A DNA stretch of 64,000 nt from Hyphomicrobiales bacterium (GTDB lineage: Bacteria; Pseudomonadota; Alphaproteobacteria; Rhizobiales; Beijerinckiaceae). Every line of letters starts with the position of its first letter. Positions within the stretch are counted from its first letter, which is position 1. A model generated the notes under the pieces. It saw only the letters and a list, made by a program, of their open reading frames with translations. It was not told the origin of the DNA and did no database searches. Positions 17,876 through 27,423 of the stretch are shown here, piece after piece. Both the position numbers and the translations under genes were made by a program. The DNA is taken from assembly GCA_027484605.1 (NCBI GenBank), contig JAIXSR010000148.1, forward strand, positions 1 through 64,000, written 5' to 3'.

Positions 17876-18220
17876 TTACCAATAGCGGCGGCGGCGGACG
17901 TAGTAAACGCGGCGGCGCGGACGGACATAGACGACGCGCCGGCGACGGACGGGGCGATAATAGACGACCCGGCGGCGGACCGGGCGGCGGTAATAGTAAT
18001 ACTGGGTCTGCTCGGATTCCGGCAATTCGCTGTCCGGAGCCATATCCTGCAGGCCGGCGGGTTCGGCTTCCGGCAGGGCACCTTCCGGGTTCAGGGCCGG
18101 AGCAGCCTCGGCGGCCGTCGGGGCCATCAGGGCGGTGGCGCCGGCGGCGACAACAGCGAGGCCGAACAACGCCTTGAGAGCGCCACGGCGGTCAAGACGG
18201 GACTGTTCACTCTGTTCCAT
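17876..18220 (-). CDS. Small Tat-exported protein with an Arg/Tyr-rich repetitive C-terminus
   Basis: 114 residues. The N-terminus has a twin-arginine signal (SRLDRRGALKALFG near residues 7-20) with a hydrophobic stretch ending AEAAP at about 41. A short acidic Pro/Glu region (42-70) contrasts with a C-terminal ~43 residues made almost only of Arg, Tyr, Val and Pro, in (V/Y)RPxRRR units (about four). No cysteine and no known catalytic motif. Similar short Arg/Tyr proteins are common in Hyphomicrobiales and sometimes labelled protamine-like; the role is unknown. An envelope polyanion-binding or structural role is inference. Confidence 0.75.
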   Translation of the reverse strand: MEQSEQSRLDRRGALKALFGLAVVAAGATALMAPTAAEAAPALNPEGALPEAEPAGLQDMAPDSELPESEQTQYYYYRRPVRRRVVYYRPVRRRRVVYVRPRRRVYYVRRRRYW

Positions 18221-18406
18221 GGTCTTTCCTTCTCCTCCTCATTCGCCGCCACCCGATGGCGAAAGGTTTTCAGCATCAGCATCGACATGATCAGTCTGCG
18301 CTGATGAATGCAGGCTGACAATGCGCGTGATCAAACCGGCCGAATGTGCGCGACCGCACAAAGCTTGATTTCCACAAGGATTGCCGGTCTCGGCCGCCTG
18401 CCGCGG

Positions 18407-19759
18407 TCAGGCGGGTTCGGCGCCCCGGCGGAACGGCGTGAGGGTTTCGAGTTCCTCCTGCATCTGCTCGACATGGTGCCGTTCCCGCCGGAGGTAATCC
18501 GCCACGGCCCGGGACAGGCCGGCATCGGCGAAACGATGGGCGGACCATGTCTTTACAGGGCGATAGCCGCGCGCGAGCTTGTGTTCGCCCTGGGCGCCGG
18601 CTTCCACGCGCTGCAGCCCCCGGGACAGCGCGAAATCGATCGCCTGGTAATAGCAGAGCTCGAAATGCAGGAAGGGATGGTGCTCGATGGCGCCCCAGTT
18701 CCGGCCATAGAGCGTGTTGCCGCCGATGAAGTTCAGCGCGCCCGCAATATAGCGGCCGGCCCGTTTCGCCATGACCAGCAGGATGCGGTCGGGCATGGTT
18801 TCGTGGATCCGGCTGAAGAAGCCCCGGGTGAGATAGGGCGTGCCCCATTTCCGGTTGCCGGTATCGATGTAGAAGGCAAAGAACGCATCCCAATGGGCCT
18901 CGGTCAGGGCCTTGCCGGTCAGCCATTCCACCGTGATCCCCTCGGCAAGGGCCTCGCGGCGCTCGCGCTTCAGGACCTTCCGCTTGCGCGAGGCAAATTC
19001 GGCCAGGAATTCGTCGAAACCGGCATAGCCGGTATTGAAGAAATGGAATTGCTGGTCGGAGCGGAGCAGGTAACCGGCAGCCTCGAAGCGGGCACGGTCA
19101 GCGGGCGTGAGGAAGGTGGCGTGGATCGAGGAGCCCTCGATCCGGGCGCGGAGGGTTTCCAGGCCTTGGGCCAATGCGCCGGTGATCGCGTCCTCCGGCG
19201 CTTCCGGTGCGATCAGCATCTTGCGCGCCGTGGCCGGGGTGAAGGGCACGGAGGCCTGAAGCTTGGGGTAATAGTGCCCGCCGGCCCGGTGATAGGCCTC
19301 GGCGAAGGCGTGGTCGAACACGTATTCGCCACGCGAATGGGCCTTGGCATAGAGCGGCATCGCGCCCAGCGGCCGGTTTCCGGCATCGCGGACCAGCAGG
19401 TGAAGCGGGGTCCAGCCCGTGCGGCCGCCAACCGAGCCGGATTCCTCCAGCGCGCTGAGAAAAGCGTGTGAAATGAATGGGTTGTCCGGGTCTGTCTCGG
19501 AAACTGAATCCGGAAATTCAGGCAGTGATTCCGCGCCTTCCTGCAATGATTCCGGATCCTGCGGCGATGATTCAGGGGGCTGACATGCCGATTCCGCCGC
19601 GGCCTGCGCGGCTGATTCCGTGCCTTGCGTCAACTGATTGGAGATGCTCGCCTTTTCGGATGCGCGCGGCCCGAGGGCCAGGCGGTCCCATTCGGCGGCC
19701 GGCAGCTCGGACAGGCTGGTCAGCACCTCGAGGGAGAGGCGGGGCGGCGGCATTGTCAT
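18407..19759 (-). CDS. GNAT/FemAB-like acyltransferase (DUF482 family) with a repeat insert
   Basis: 450 residues. From about residue 93 onward it follows the DUF482 (peptidogalycan/GNAT-like) family: 'NPFISHAFLSALEESGSVG', then 'YPKLQASVPFTPATARKML', the central 'RKRKVLKRERREA' basic motif, and 'GRNWGAIEHHPFLHFELCYYQAI' with the C-terminal 'EAGAQGEHKLARGYRP' motif. Substrate unknown; aminoacyl or N-acyl transfer in the cytosol is the family inference. Between residues 33 and 92 the protein has a low-complexity insert of Glu-Ser heptads not expected in the family. ATG 19759 or 19753 (two Met). Confidence 0.85.
   Translation of the reverse strand: MTMPPPRLSLEVLTSLSELPAAEWDRLALGPRASEKASISNQLTQGTESAAQAAAESACQPPESSPQDPESLQEGAESLPEFPDSVSETDPDNPFISHAFLSALEESGSVGGRTGWTPLHLLVRDAGNRPLGAMPLYAKAHSRGEYVFDHAFAEAYHRAGGHYYPKLQASVPFTPATARKMLIAPEAPEDAITGALAQGLETLRARIEGSSIHATFLTPADRARFEAAGYLLRSDQQFHFFNTGYAGFDEFLAEFASRKRKVLKRERREALAEGITVEWLTGKALTEAHWDAFFAFYIDTGNRKWGTPYLTRGFFSRIHETMPDRILLVMAKRAGRYIAGALNFIGGNTLYGRNWGAIEHHPFLHFELCYYQAIDFALSRGLQRVEAGAQGEHKLARGYRPVKTWSAHRFADAGLSRAVADYLRRERHHVEQMQEELETLTPFRRGAEPA
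19506..19618 (-). repeat. 21-bp periodic insert with GANTC at each unit
   Basis: GANTC begins at 19506, 19527, 19548, 19569, 19590 and 19614, so five steps of 21, 21, 21, 21 and 24 bp. It encodes six (Glu/Asp)-Ser-x5 units, residues 48-90 of the acyltransferase. Five of six units use the Ser codon TCA, rare in this GC-rich sequence. Confidence 0.85.
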
Positions 19760-19818
19760 GCAATTACATCTAACGCCTTCGCCGCACGATCCAAGGGCTC
19801 CATGCGGGCGTCGATGTC

Positions 19819-20577
19819 TCAGGCCGGGAGAAAGCCCTCGAAGACGATCTGGTCGACATGCGGGCGCAGGCGATCCGCATTCGCCTGATCGCGCACGGTC
19901 CAGCTCATCAGCGGCAGGCCAAGTCCGTAGCGGCACAGGAACGGCGCCGCGCTGGGGATGGCGCCCTGGTTCCACGAGACGAAATCGGGCTGCGATTCCG
20001 GCAGGTGCAGCAGGTTGGCCAGCCCGAAACGGCCGGCCTCGTCCAGCCCGGCTTCCGGATCCTCGAAGGACGGTGTCGCGACGATGCCGAGGGGCCATGA
20101 GGCGCCGGCCTTGCGCAAGGCCACGAGCACGCCCGGATCGAAGGATTTCAGGACAACGGGCCCGGCATATCCGGCCAGAGCCGCGAGGGCAGCGCGGGCG
20201 AGCCTGTCTTCGCCGTTGAAGCGGCTCTTGATCTCGACCACCAGCGGCACCTGCCCGGCCACCAGCGCCAGCAGGGCGGAAAGGGTCTCGATGCCATGGT
20301 TGCCCTGGCGGAAAGGGATGGCCGCAAGCGCTGCCGCCGGCAGGGCATCCACCCGCCCGGTGGCGCGGGTCAACCGGTCGAGCGTGAAATCGTGGAAGAC
20401 CACAGCCTCCCCGTCGCCGCTGAGCTGGATATCGCATTCGATGCCGTAGCCGCCGGCGATGGCCGCCGCGAAAGCGGCGCGGGTGTTTTCCATCCTGCCG
20501 GATGCGGCCTCATGGAGCCCGCGATGGGCAATCGGGCGATCGAGGAAGCCGGGCGGCAGCGGGCGGGGCGTGTACAT
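19819..20577 (-). CDS. Glycerophosphodiester phosphodiesterase family protein
   Basis: 252 residues of GDPD TIM-barrel type without a signal peptide. Conserved features: 'IAHRGLHE' near residues 16-23 with the catalytic His-Arg, 'ENTRAAF', 'GIECDIQLSGDGEAVVFHD' with the metal-binding Glu-Asp pair and catalytic His, 'VVEIKS' and the terminal 'SWTVRD'. It hydrolyses glycerophosphodiesters to sn-glycerol-3-phosphate and alcohol, here probably in the cytosol. It starts at the ATG whose A overlaps the previous stop (TGATG), so it is coupled to the RidA-like gene. Confidence 0.92.
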   Translation of the reverse strand: MYTPRPLPPGFLDRPIAHRGLHEAASGRMENTRAAFAAAIAGGYGIECDIQLSGDGEAVVFHDFTLDRLTRATGRVDALPAAALAAIPFRQGNHGIETLSALLALVAGQVPLVVEIKSRFNGEDRLARAALAALAGYAGPVVLKSFDPGVLVALRKAGASWPLGIVATPSFEDPEAGLDEAGRFGLANLLHLPESQPDFVSWNQGAIPSAAPFLCRYGLGLPLMSWTVRDQANADRLRPHVDQIVFEGFLPA

Positions 20578-21047
20578 CAGGCGAACTCGAACATGCCCTC
20601 GACCTCGACCGCGCAATCGAGCGGCAGGACGGGGACGCCGACTGTGGAACGGGCATGCTTGCCGGCATCGCCGAGGGCATGGACCATCAGATCCGAGGCG
20701 CCGTTCATCACCTGCGGCAGCGCGATGAAATCCGGCGTGGCGGCGATGAAGCCGCCGAGGCGCAGGCAGGCACGCAGGCGATCGAGCGATCCGAGGGCCG
20801 CCTTCGCCTGGGCCAGCACGTTGACAGCGCAGAACCCGGCTGCCTCGACGCCCGCTTCCATGCTCACCGCACCGCCGAGCTTGCCCTTGTGCCGTTCCGC
20901 GAGCTTGCCATCCGGGCCGACGCAGACCTGGCCCGCAATGATCAGGAGGTTGCCGCTGATGCGCCAGGGCACGTAATTCGCGACCGGCGGGACCGGGACG
21001 GGAAGGGTGATGCCGCGCTCGCGCAGGCGATTCTCGATTTCCGACAT
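20577..21047 (-). CDS. RidA family protein (long, YjgF-like subgroup)
   Basis: 156 residues, about 40 longer than ordinary RidA, with the 'RERGITLPVPVPPVANYVPW' N-terminus typical of the longer alphaproteobacterial subgroup. The core 'LLIIAGQVCVGPDG' and C-terminal 'HARSTVGVPVLPLDCAVEVEG' segments match YjgF. In the catalytic Arg position the subgroup has 'ARSTVG'. A role in detoxifying enamines is the family inference. Upstream of the GDPD gene in a two-gene unit; acyltransferase gene follows after 59 bp. Confidence 0.85.
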   Translation of the reverse strand: MSEIENRLRERGITLPVPVPPVANYVPWRISGNLLIIAGQVCVGPDGKLAERHKGKLGGAVSMEAGVEAAGFCAVNVLAQAKAALGSLDRLRACLRLGGFIAATPDFIALPQVMNGASDLMVHALGDAGKHARSTVGVPVLPLDCAVEVEGMFEFA

Positions 21048-21278
21048 GACATCCTCGACAGGGGTAGGGGCCGCGTTTCCGGCACAGTTCCGGATTATCG
21101 CAACGGCGCGGCGAAGGGCAGGGGGGGCATGCCGGCCTTTCTGTGAATTTCCGCCGGATTTTCGCCATCTCCGCACGTTCAGGTGATTGCAGGTCGGGCT
21201 GCCCGGAATCCCCTTGATCGGGGGCGGGCAAGGCTTCACCCTGACCGGCATCAAGGGAGACAGGATTTGGAACGAATC

Positions 21279-22121
21279 ATGCCGCGTCATCGTGCAGGAG
21301 CCATCCTGTTCTCGGCCATCCTGATCACCGCCGCGCCCGTTCTGGCCCAGGGCGTTCCGCCCGGTGGCGTGCTGATGCAGCCCCATCGCATCGCCTATGA
21401 AATCAGCCTCGGGCAGAGGAACGGCTCGGCGCTGACCTCTGCTTCCGGGCTGATGGCGCTTGAATTCACCGGAAACCGCTGCGACGGCTATGTCACGAAT
21501 TTCCGGCAGGCGACGATGCTTGCGGATTCGGACGGGCAGAACCGCAATCTCGATTTCCGGGTCAATCTCTGGGAAGAGGGGGGCGGCAAGCGCTTCCGCT
21601 TCACGGTGAAGAACGATGTCAACGGGCAGACCACGCGGGATGCCGATGGCGAGGCGCAGCGCGTGCGCGACGGGTCGGTCTCGGTGGCGATGGCAAAGCC
21701 CCGCGGCAAGAAAGGCGATTTCGACGGTAATATCCTGTTCCCCACCGCCATGATGATCCAGCTCATCGAGACGGCGCTCAAGGGCGAGCGGCGTTACGAG
21801 GCCCGGCTCTTCGACGGCTCGGAAGGCGGAGAGAAGGTGTTCGAGACGATCGCCTCGATCGGTCCCCGGCTCGAGGGCGACCGCAACCGGCGGCTGGAAC
21901 CGGCCCTGCGGATCGAGAGCCTCGAGAACGTGCCGCGCTGGCCGGTTTCCATGGCCTATTTCGACGGCGGGCCCGGCGACCGGGTGCCCGTCTACACCAT
22001 GAAGAGCGTGACCTTCGCGAATGGCGTGGTCAGCGACCTCGTGTTCGAATTTCCCGAATTCTCGCTCGCCGCCAAGGCCGTCCGCTATGAGGCCCTGCCG
22101 GAAGAGGCGTGCGGGCGGTAG
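21279..22121 (+). CDS. eipB: Cell-envelope integrity protein EipB family (DUF1849)
   Basis: 280 residues. A signal peptide (about 1-24, ending VLAQ) sends it to the periplasm. The mature protein matches DUF1849/EipB: 'HRIAYEISL' near residue 36, Cys68 in 'NRCDGYV' and a Cys two residues from the end, the pair that forms the disulphide known in Brucella EipB. EipB folds as a spiral beta structure and supports envelope integrity through interaction with a TPR protein. TTG 21267, 7 nt after GGGAG, is a plausible earlier start. Confidence 0.85.
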   Translation: MPRHRAGAILFSAILITAAPVLAQGVPPGGVLMQPHRIAYEISLGQRNGSALTSASGLMALEFTGNRCDGYVTNFRQATMLADSDGQNRNLDFRVNLWEEGGGKRFRFTVKNDVNGQTTRDADGEAQRVRDGSVSVAMAKPRGKKGDFDGNILFPTAMMIQLIETALKGERRYEARLFDGSEGGEKVFETIASIGPRLEGDRNRRLEPALRIESLENVPRWPVSMAYFDGGPGDRVPVYTMKSVTFANGVVSDLVFEFPEFSLAAKAVRYEALPEEACGR

Positions 22122-22186
22122 GCTTTGGTTTTTGCAACGACGATAGCCATGTGCAGAATTGTAACTGTCACTGATAGCCTCTCGCC

Positions 22187-22510
22187 ATGCTTCATACGCG
22201 CTTGCTTGTTGGTGTCGTCGAAGTCGACGGCATGAAATATGAATGGCAACTTCAACGTGAACCGCAGTGGTGTACAGCTGACGGTTGGCGGGGCATGACT
22301 GTTCTATTGCGGAGAATAGGTGCGCAACGTGAGGCTATACTGGAGTTTCCAATGCCAAAGGGTCGTTCGAGAAGCGGGCCTTATCGCCAGCGGCCCAAAT
22401 TAGACGACAACGTTGTTGCAAACGGCGTCCGCGCTGCTTTGGCGGCAGGTTGGTTGCCTGAATCTCGGGGTAAGCCTGTCGTCTTCATGGTCGACGAGAA
22501 CGGCATTTAG
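22187..22510 (+). CDS. Hypothetical protein of atypical base composition
   Basis: 107 residues, not recognised. Codons are much less GC-biased than those of the neighbours (my estimate is slightly above half GC, with many A/T-ending codons such as TTG, GTT, AAA). It opens 'MLHTRLLVGVVEVDGMKYEWQL' and contains 'WCTADGWRGMTVLL', suggesting a small beta-rich globular protein; no signal peptide, membrane segment or cysteine cluster. No clear ribosome site. The TA-rich 65-bp leader suggests its own promoter. It may be a recent arrival; it could also be a non-functional remnant, though the frame is intact. Confidence 0.55.
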   Translation: MLHTRLLVGVVEVDGMKYEWQLQREPQWCTADGWRGMTVLLRRIGAQREAILEFPMPKGRSRSGPYRQRPKLDDNVVANGVRAALAAGWLPESRGKPVVFMVDENGI

Positions 22511-22553
22511 CTGTTAGCCGATCTGCTCTCCATGGTTCGTAACTCCTGATCCT

Positions 22554-22850
22554 TCAGCGGAAATCGCCCGGACCCGGCGCGGCGCCGACCAACTGGCGAT
22601 GCGCGGCGGATATCCATTCCGGGCGGATCTGCCGGTTGGCGGCGAAGGCCAGCAGAAGGCTTTCGTCCTGCCCGAGATAATCCAGGACCGAGGCGAGGAA
22701 GCCGGAATTCGCGGCTGCCTGGCGCAGGCTGGCAGGGTCGATTCCCGTGATGGCCAGGAATCGCCCGAGCCGCTCCATGTCCTCGGCCAGGAAGCCGAGG
22801 GCATCGATGGCGAGCGCCTCCGGGTCGGGTCCCTTGTTCCTGAGGCGCAT
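22554..22850 (-). CDS. DUF3572 family protein
   Basis: 98 residues, start supported by AAGGAG 9 nt upstream of ATG 22850. It fits the DUF3572 family by length, by the N-terminal 'DPEALAIDALGFLAEDMERL' helix and by the 'FLASVLDYLGQDESLLLAFA' core. The family is small, helical and cytosolic, of unknown function. Its place divergent from divK is conserved in Hyphomicrobiales, which supports the call. The 199-bp divergent gap presumably holds both promoters. Confidence 0.85.
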   Translation of the reverse strand: MRLRNKGPDPEALAIDALGFLAEDMERLGRFLAITGIDPASLRQAAANSGFLASVLDYLGQDESLLLAFAANRQIRPEWISAAHRQLVGAAPGPGDFR

Positions 22851-23049
22851 GTCGAGGGTCTCCTTGTCGAAAGCGATGGCGCGGCCCTGTCGCGGAAAGT
22901 GACTTTAAACCATCTTTGCCGAACCCCGGAGCCACGGGGTAGCTTCCGGGCCGGATTACAGATTGATTCAGGGTTGCTGGCTAGGGTGAACACGGATTGG
23001 GCAGTCCCTTTTTCGGGCGGCCGGAAAGTTCGGGTTCAGGCGGTCGGGG

Positions 23050-23415
23050 ATGGGCAAGAAAGTTTTGATCGTTGAGGATAACGACCTCAACATGAAGCTC
23101 TTCAACGATCTGCTTGAAGCGCATGGCTATGCGACGCTCAAGTCCAGGTCGGGCCTCGAGGGGCTCGAACTGGCGCGCACGCATCGCCCCGACCTCATCC
23201 TGATGGATATCCAGCTGCCGGAAGTGTCCGGCATCGATGTCATCAAGCTCCTCAAGGAGGATGATGACATGCGGCCGATCCCCGTCATCGCCATCACGGC
23301 CTTTGCCATGAAGGGCGACGAGGAACGGATCCGCGAATCGGGCTGCGAGGGATATCTTTCGAAGCCCATCTCGGTCGCGAAGTTCATCGAGACCGTGCGA
23401 AGCTTTATCGGGTAA
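23050..23415 (+). CDS. divK: Single-domain response regulator DivK
   Basis: 121 residues, one receiver domain and no output domain. Phospho-acceptor Asp53, acidic pair Glu9-Asp10, and the conserved Thr and Lys (in 'YLSKPIS') are present. DivK controls cell-division asymmetry by tuning the PleC/DivJ kinases and, through DivL, CtrA. It lies 14 bp ahead of pleD, the classic alphaproteobacterial pair, and is divergent from the DUF3572 gene. Confidence 0.95.
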   Translation: MGKKVLIVEDNDLNMKLFNDLLEAHGYATLKSRSGLEGLELARTHRPDLILMDIQLPEVSGIDVIKLLKEDDDMRPIPVIAITAFAMKGDEERIRESGCEGYLSKPISVAKFIETVRSFIG

Positions 23416-23429
23416 GGGTTGGAACAGGC

Positions 23430-24800
<1,371 letters not shown>

Positions 24801-25133
24801 CGGCGTTTCGCAACCCCTCTTGCTTCTCCCCGCGACTCGCTTAGCCTGAAGGTCTTGCCGCGCGCCGCCCGCGCGGCTTCGGGATCCCTCGCGGGATGTT
24901 CAGGTCCGCCGCATCTCCTGAGTCCCACGAGGTTCGGCCGGCTCAGAAGGGGAGTGAGTTGCCTCCTCGTCTTCCTTTCTGGGCCGGCCACCCTTCCCGA
25001 CAGATCCCCGGTACCGAATGCCGAAACAGAAGCTCTCCGATGCATAGCTCTCCGATGCGCAGCTCTCCGATGCACGGGGCCGGAGCCCGGTTGTCGAGCC
25101 ATCCCCCGATGCCGTTGCCCGGATCCGGGCAAT
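24801..25133. other. Gene-free interval between pleD and the rpmG terminator
   Basis: No convincing gene on either strand; open frames here lack a ribosome site and conserved features. The only structure I see is a triplet of 15-bp repeats at 25031-25075. Confidence 0.6.
25031..25075. repeat. Three tandem 15-bp repeats
   Basis: AGCTCTCCGATGC followed by AT, GC and AC, in three adjacent 15-bp units with identical first 13 bases. Non-coding. Confidence 0.9.
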
Positions 25134-25157
25134 AAAAAAGGCGCCTCGCGGCGCCTT
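25134..25157 (-). terminator. Intrinsic terminator after rpmG
   Basis: Minus-strand stem of 8 bp (25157-25150 with 25145-25138), 4-nt loop, then a run of T residues. Confidence 0.85.
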
Positions 25158-25182
25158 GATCGAAAAACGGGAAGGACCCGCC

Positions 25183-25350
25183 TTACTTGATCTTGGTTTC
25201 CTTGAACTCGACGTGCTTCTTGGCAACCGGATCGTATTTCTTGAAAGCCAGCTTTTCGGTGGCCGTGCGGGCATTCTTCTTCGTGACGTAGAAATAGCCC
25301 GTATCCGCCGTCGACAGCAGCTTGATCTTGATCGTGGTGGCCTTGGCCAT
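25183..25350 (-). CDS. rpmG: 50S ribosomal protein L33
   Basis: 55 residues, the usual L33 length, basic, with '[21 protein letters not shown]' and '[18 protein letters not shown]'. It lacks the Cys pairs of zinc-binding L33, so it is the zinc-free (C-minus) form. It is in single-gene form, ending at an intrinsic terminator, close to pleD as in other Hyphomicrobiales. Confidence 0.97.
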   Translation of the reverse strand: MAKATTIKIKLLSTADTGYFYVTKKNARTATEKLAFKKYDPVAKKHVEFKETKIK

Positions 25351-25504
25351 GGGAACCTCCGGCGAGAACAGGGCCACCCTGGCCCGCGCATCGCGTGAAA
25401 CGAATAGCCGGGCGAAAAGCCCGGCACAGATCGGTCGTATTGCGGAAAGCCGGGCCCAAGTCAAGTCCCAACGGCCGGGCTGCGACCGAGAAAATGCAAT
25501 GCGC

Positions 25505-26659
25505 CTATCGGGGTCCGCTGCGCAGCCGCACGAGGACCAGCAGGGCATAGAGACCGAAGATGATGGCCATCGCGAAAGGCAGGCCGAGCCGGCCCAGATT
25601 GTCCATGCCGAGGCCGATCACCGGCGGGCCGACCATCAGCCCGACGGAATAGAGCAGGACGAAGGCGGCATTGGCCGCCGCAAGATCGGCGCCCGAGAAG
25701 CGCGCGCCGAGATGCGCGAGCCCGACCGTGTAGATCGCGCCGGACGCCCCGCCGAGCAGGAAGAGCAGGCACGAGAAGGACCAGAAGCCCGGCGGCCCGA
25801 AGGGCAGGGCGAGGGCGAGCAGGGCGGAACTCGTGGCCAGCACAAGCAGCAGCACCCGGCGGTCCATCCGGTCGGACAGCCAGCCCAGCGGCATCTGCAT
25901 CAGCACATTGCCGAGCGTGAAGGCCGAGAGCAGCAGCGCGGCATCCTGCTCGGGATAGCCAAGCCGGACATTGTGCACCGGCAGTTGAACGATGATCCCG
26001 GTTTCGGCCGCGCCGAAGATCAGGGCGCCGAACGTGGCCGTCGGAACGGCGATCACGAAGCGCAAAACGGAATGCGTGGCCGGCTGGTCGAGGCGCGGCG
26101 TCTTCCGGCCCGCCAGCGCGAGCGGGATCAGCCCGAGGGCGATCAGGGCCGCCGTGAGGCCATAGGGCAGGAAACCCGTGGTGCCGGACAGGCTGAGCAG
26201 GAGCGGCCCGCTGGCAAAGCCGGCATAGAGCGCCGTGGCATAGATGCCCATGATCGTGCCCCGCCGGGCAGGATCGGCGGCGGCGTTGATCCAGAATTCC
26301 GACAGGGTGAAGACCACGCCGATCGCGCAGCCCAGCAGGAAGCGCAGGGCAGTCCAGGCCCAGAGATTCTGCCAAGTATAGAAGAGGATCATCCCGCCCG
26401 CCGCCGTGACCAGCGAGAGCGCGAGGAGCATGGGCACGCCGAGCCGGCGCGCCGTCCGCGGGACAAGGGGCACGGCCAGGACGGTGCCCAGCCCGGCGGC
26501 CGAGGCCGTCAGCCCGGCAATGGTGCTCGACAGGCCCCAGCGCTCCATCTCGAGCGAAAGCAGCGGGTTGGAAAGCGCAAGCGAGACGCCGACCAGCGTG
26601 ACCAGCAGGATCGCCGCCGCAATGACGCGCGGTTGCTGGTTCATGGCGATCTCGGTCAT
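25505..26659 (-). CDS. MFS transporter
   Basis: 384 residues with about 12 hydrophobic helices and the MFS landmark after helix 2 ('RTARRLG') and again in the second half ('[13 protein letters not shown]'). An acidic 'LSEFWIN' in helix 4 is seen in the YcaD/bicyclomycin-like sugar/drug group. Substrate unknown. ATG 26659 follows GGAGAC; the upstream in-frame part of the reading frame is not convincing. Confidence 0.85.
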   Translation of the reverse strand: MTEIAMNQQPRVIAAAILLVTLVGVSLALSNPLLSLEMERWGLSSTIAGLTASAAGLGTVLAVPLVPRTARRLGVPMLLALSLVTAAGGMILFYTWQNLWAWTALRFLLGCAIGVVFTLSEFWINAAADPARRGTIMGIYATALYAGFASGPLLLSLSGTTGFLPYGLTAALIALGLIPLALAGRKTPRLDQPATHSVLRFVIAVPTATFGALIFGAAETGIIVQLPVHNVRLGYPEQDAALLLSAFTLGNVLMQMPLGWLSDRMDRRVLLLVLATSSALLALALPFGPPGFWSFSCLLFLLGGASGAIYTVGLAHLGARFSGADLAAANAAFVLLYSVGLMVGPPVIGLGMDNLGRLGLPFAMAIIFGLYALLVLVRLRSGPR

Positions 26660-26774
26660 GGCAGTCTCCGGTGGCGGGTCGTCACTGTGGCTGTCGCCGG
26701 GGCAGGAAGCAATCCTTGCCGATGCGTGGCCAAAGGCCTCGGTATTTGCCGCATTTGGCCATAGAGTCAGGGGA

Positions 26775-27392
26775 ATGATTCGAATCCGGCCGCTTCTTTC
26801 GCATGGTTTTTCGTCGGTCCTGCGACGGTGTTCCACCCGTGGCCCGCTTTTCCTTGCCGGGCTGTTCCTTGTGGTGCTGCCGCCTCAGGCGGGCCTCGCA
26901 CAGGGGAGCAACCCTGTCCTGTTCGGCAAACGCGATTTCGAGATGGACTGGACCGTGGAGCCCGGGGCGAAGATGCTGCGCTTCCGCTATCACGGTGCCA
27001 CGCAAAGGCTGCGGATCGATTCGATGGATGGGTCCGAACAGACCATGCATCGCGATCTGGCCAAGGGGCATGTCGTGGTGCTGATCGCCAATGGAACCAA
27101 GGGCGCCTTTGCCGGCTCGGCGCGCCCGATCGGCCGGTTCCAGCCCGACGCGGTCGGCGAGATGCGGACGGTCGCCGGCGAGAGCTGCCGGGAATTCTCC
27201 GCGGGCGGCCAGACTCTCTGCGTGACGGATGACGGCATTCCCGTGATGGCGGATTTCGGCAACGGGCAGGGCATGGCCCAGCGTCTCCTGCGGGAAACCC
27301 AGCCGGCCGCCCTGTTCGATCTGCCCAAGGGCCTCAAACCCAAGCCCTTGCCCGGCGGCGGCGCCAACAGCATTCCCAAGGGCCTGTTCTGA
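26775..27392 (+). CDS. Exported protein of unknown function (DUF4412-like)
   Basis: 205 residues. A basic N-terminus followed by a hydrophobic segment (about 22-41, ending LAQ) is a Sec signal peptide. The mature protein has 'MDWTVEPGAKMLRFRYHGATQRLRID', two cysteines (in 'ESCREF' and 'TLCVT', likely a disulphide) and a Pro/Lys/Gly tail. The pattern resembles periplasmic DUF4412-type proteins, but I would not assign a function. GGGG precedes ATG 26775. It converges on the NUDIX gene with a 31-bp gap and no evident terminator. Confidence 0.7.
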   Translation: MIRIRPLLSHGFSSVLRRCSTRGPLFLAGLFLVVLPPQAGLAQGSNPVLFGKRDFEMDWTVEPGAKMLRFRYHGATQRLRIDSMDGSEQTMHRDLAKGHVVVLIANGTKGAFAGSARPIGRFQPDAVGEMRTVAGESCREFSAGGQTLCVTDDGIPVMADFGNGQGMAQRLLRETQPAALFDLPKGLKPKPLPGGGANSIPKGLF

Positions 27393-27423
27393 GCGCCGGC
27401 ACAGGGTCGGGGCCTGTTCCGGG

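Noticed and set aside
24855-25190. A 111-codon frame in the pleD-rpmG gap containing 'ALRC' repeats
   Set aside because: The repeat is just the 15-bp tandem DNA read in frame; no ribosome site and it runs into the rpmG terminator and gene.
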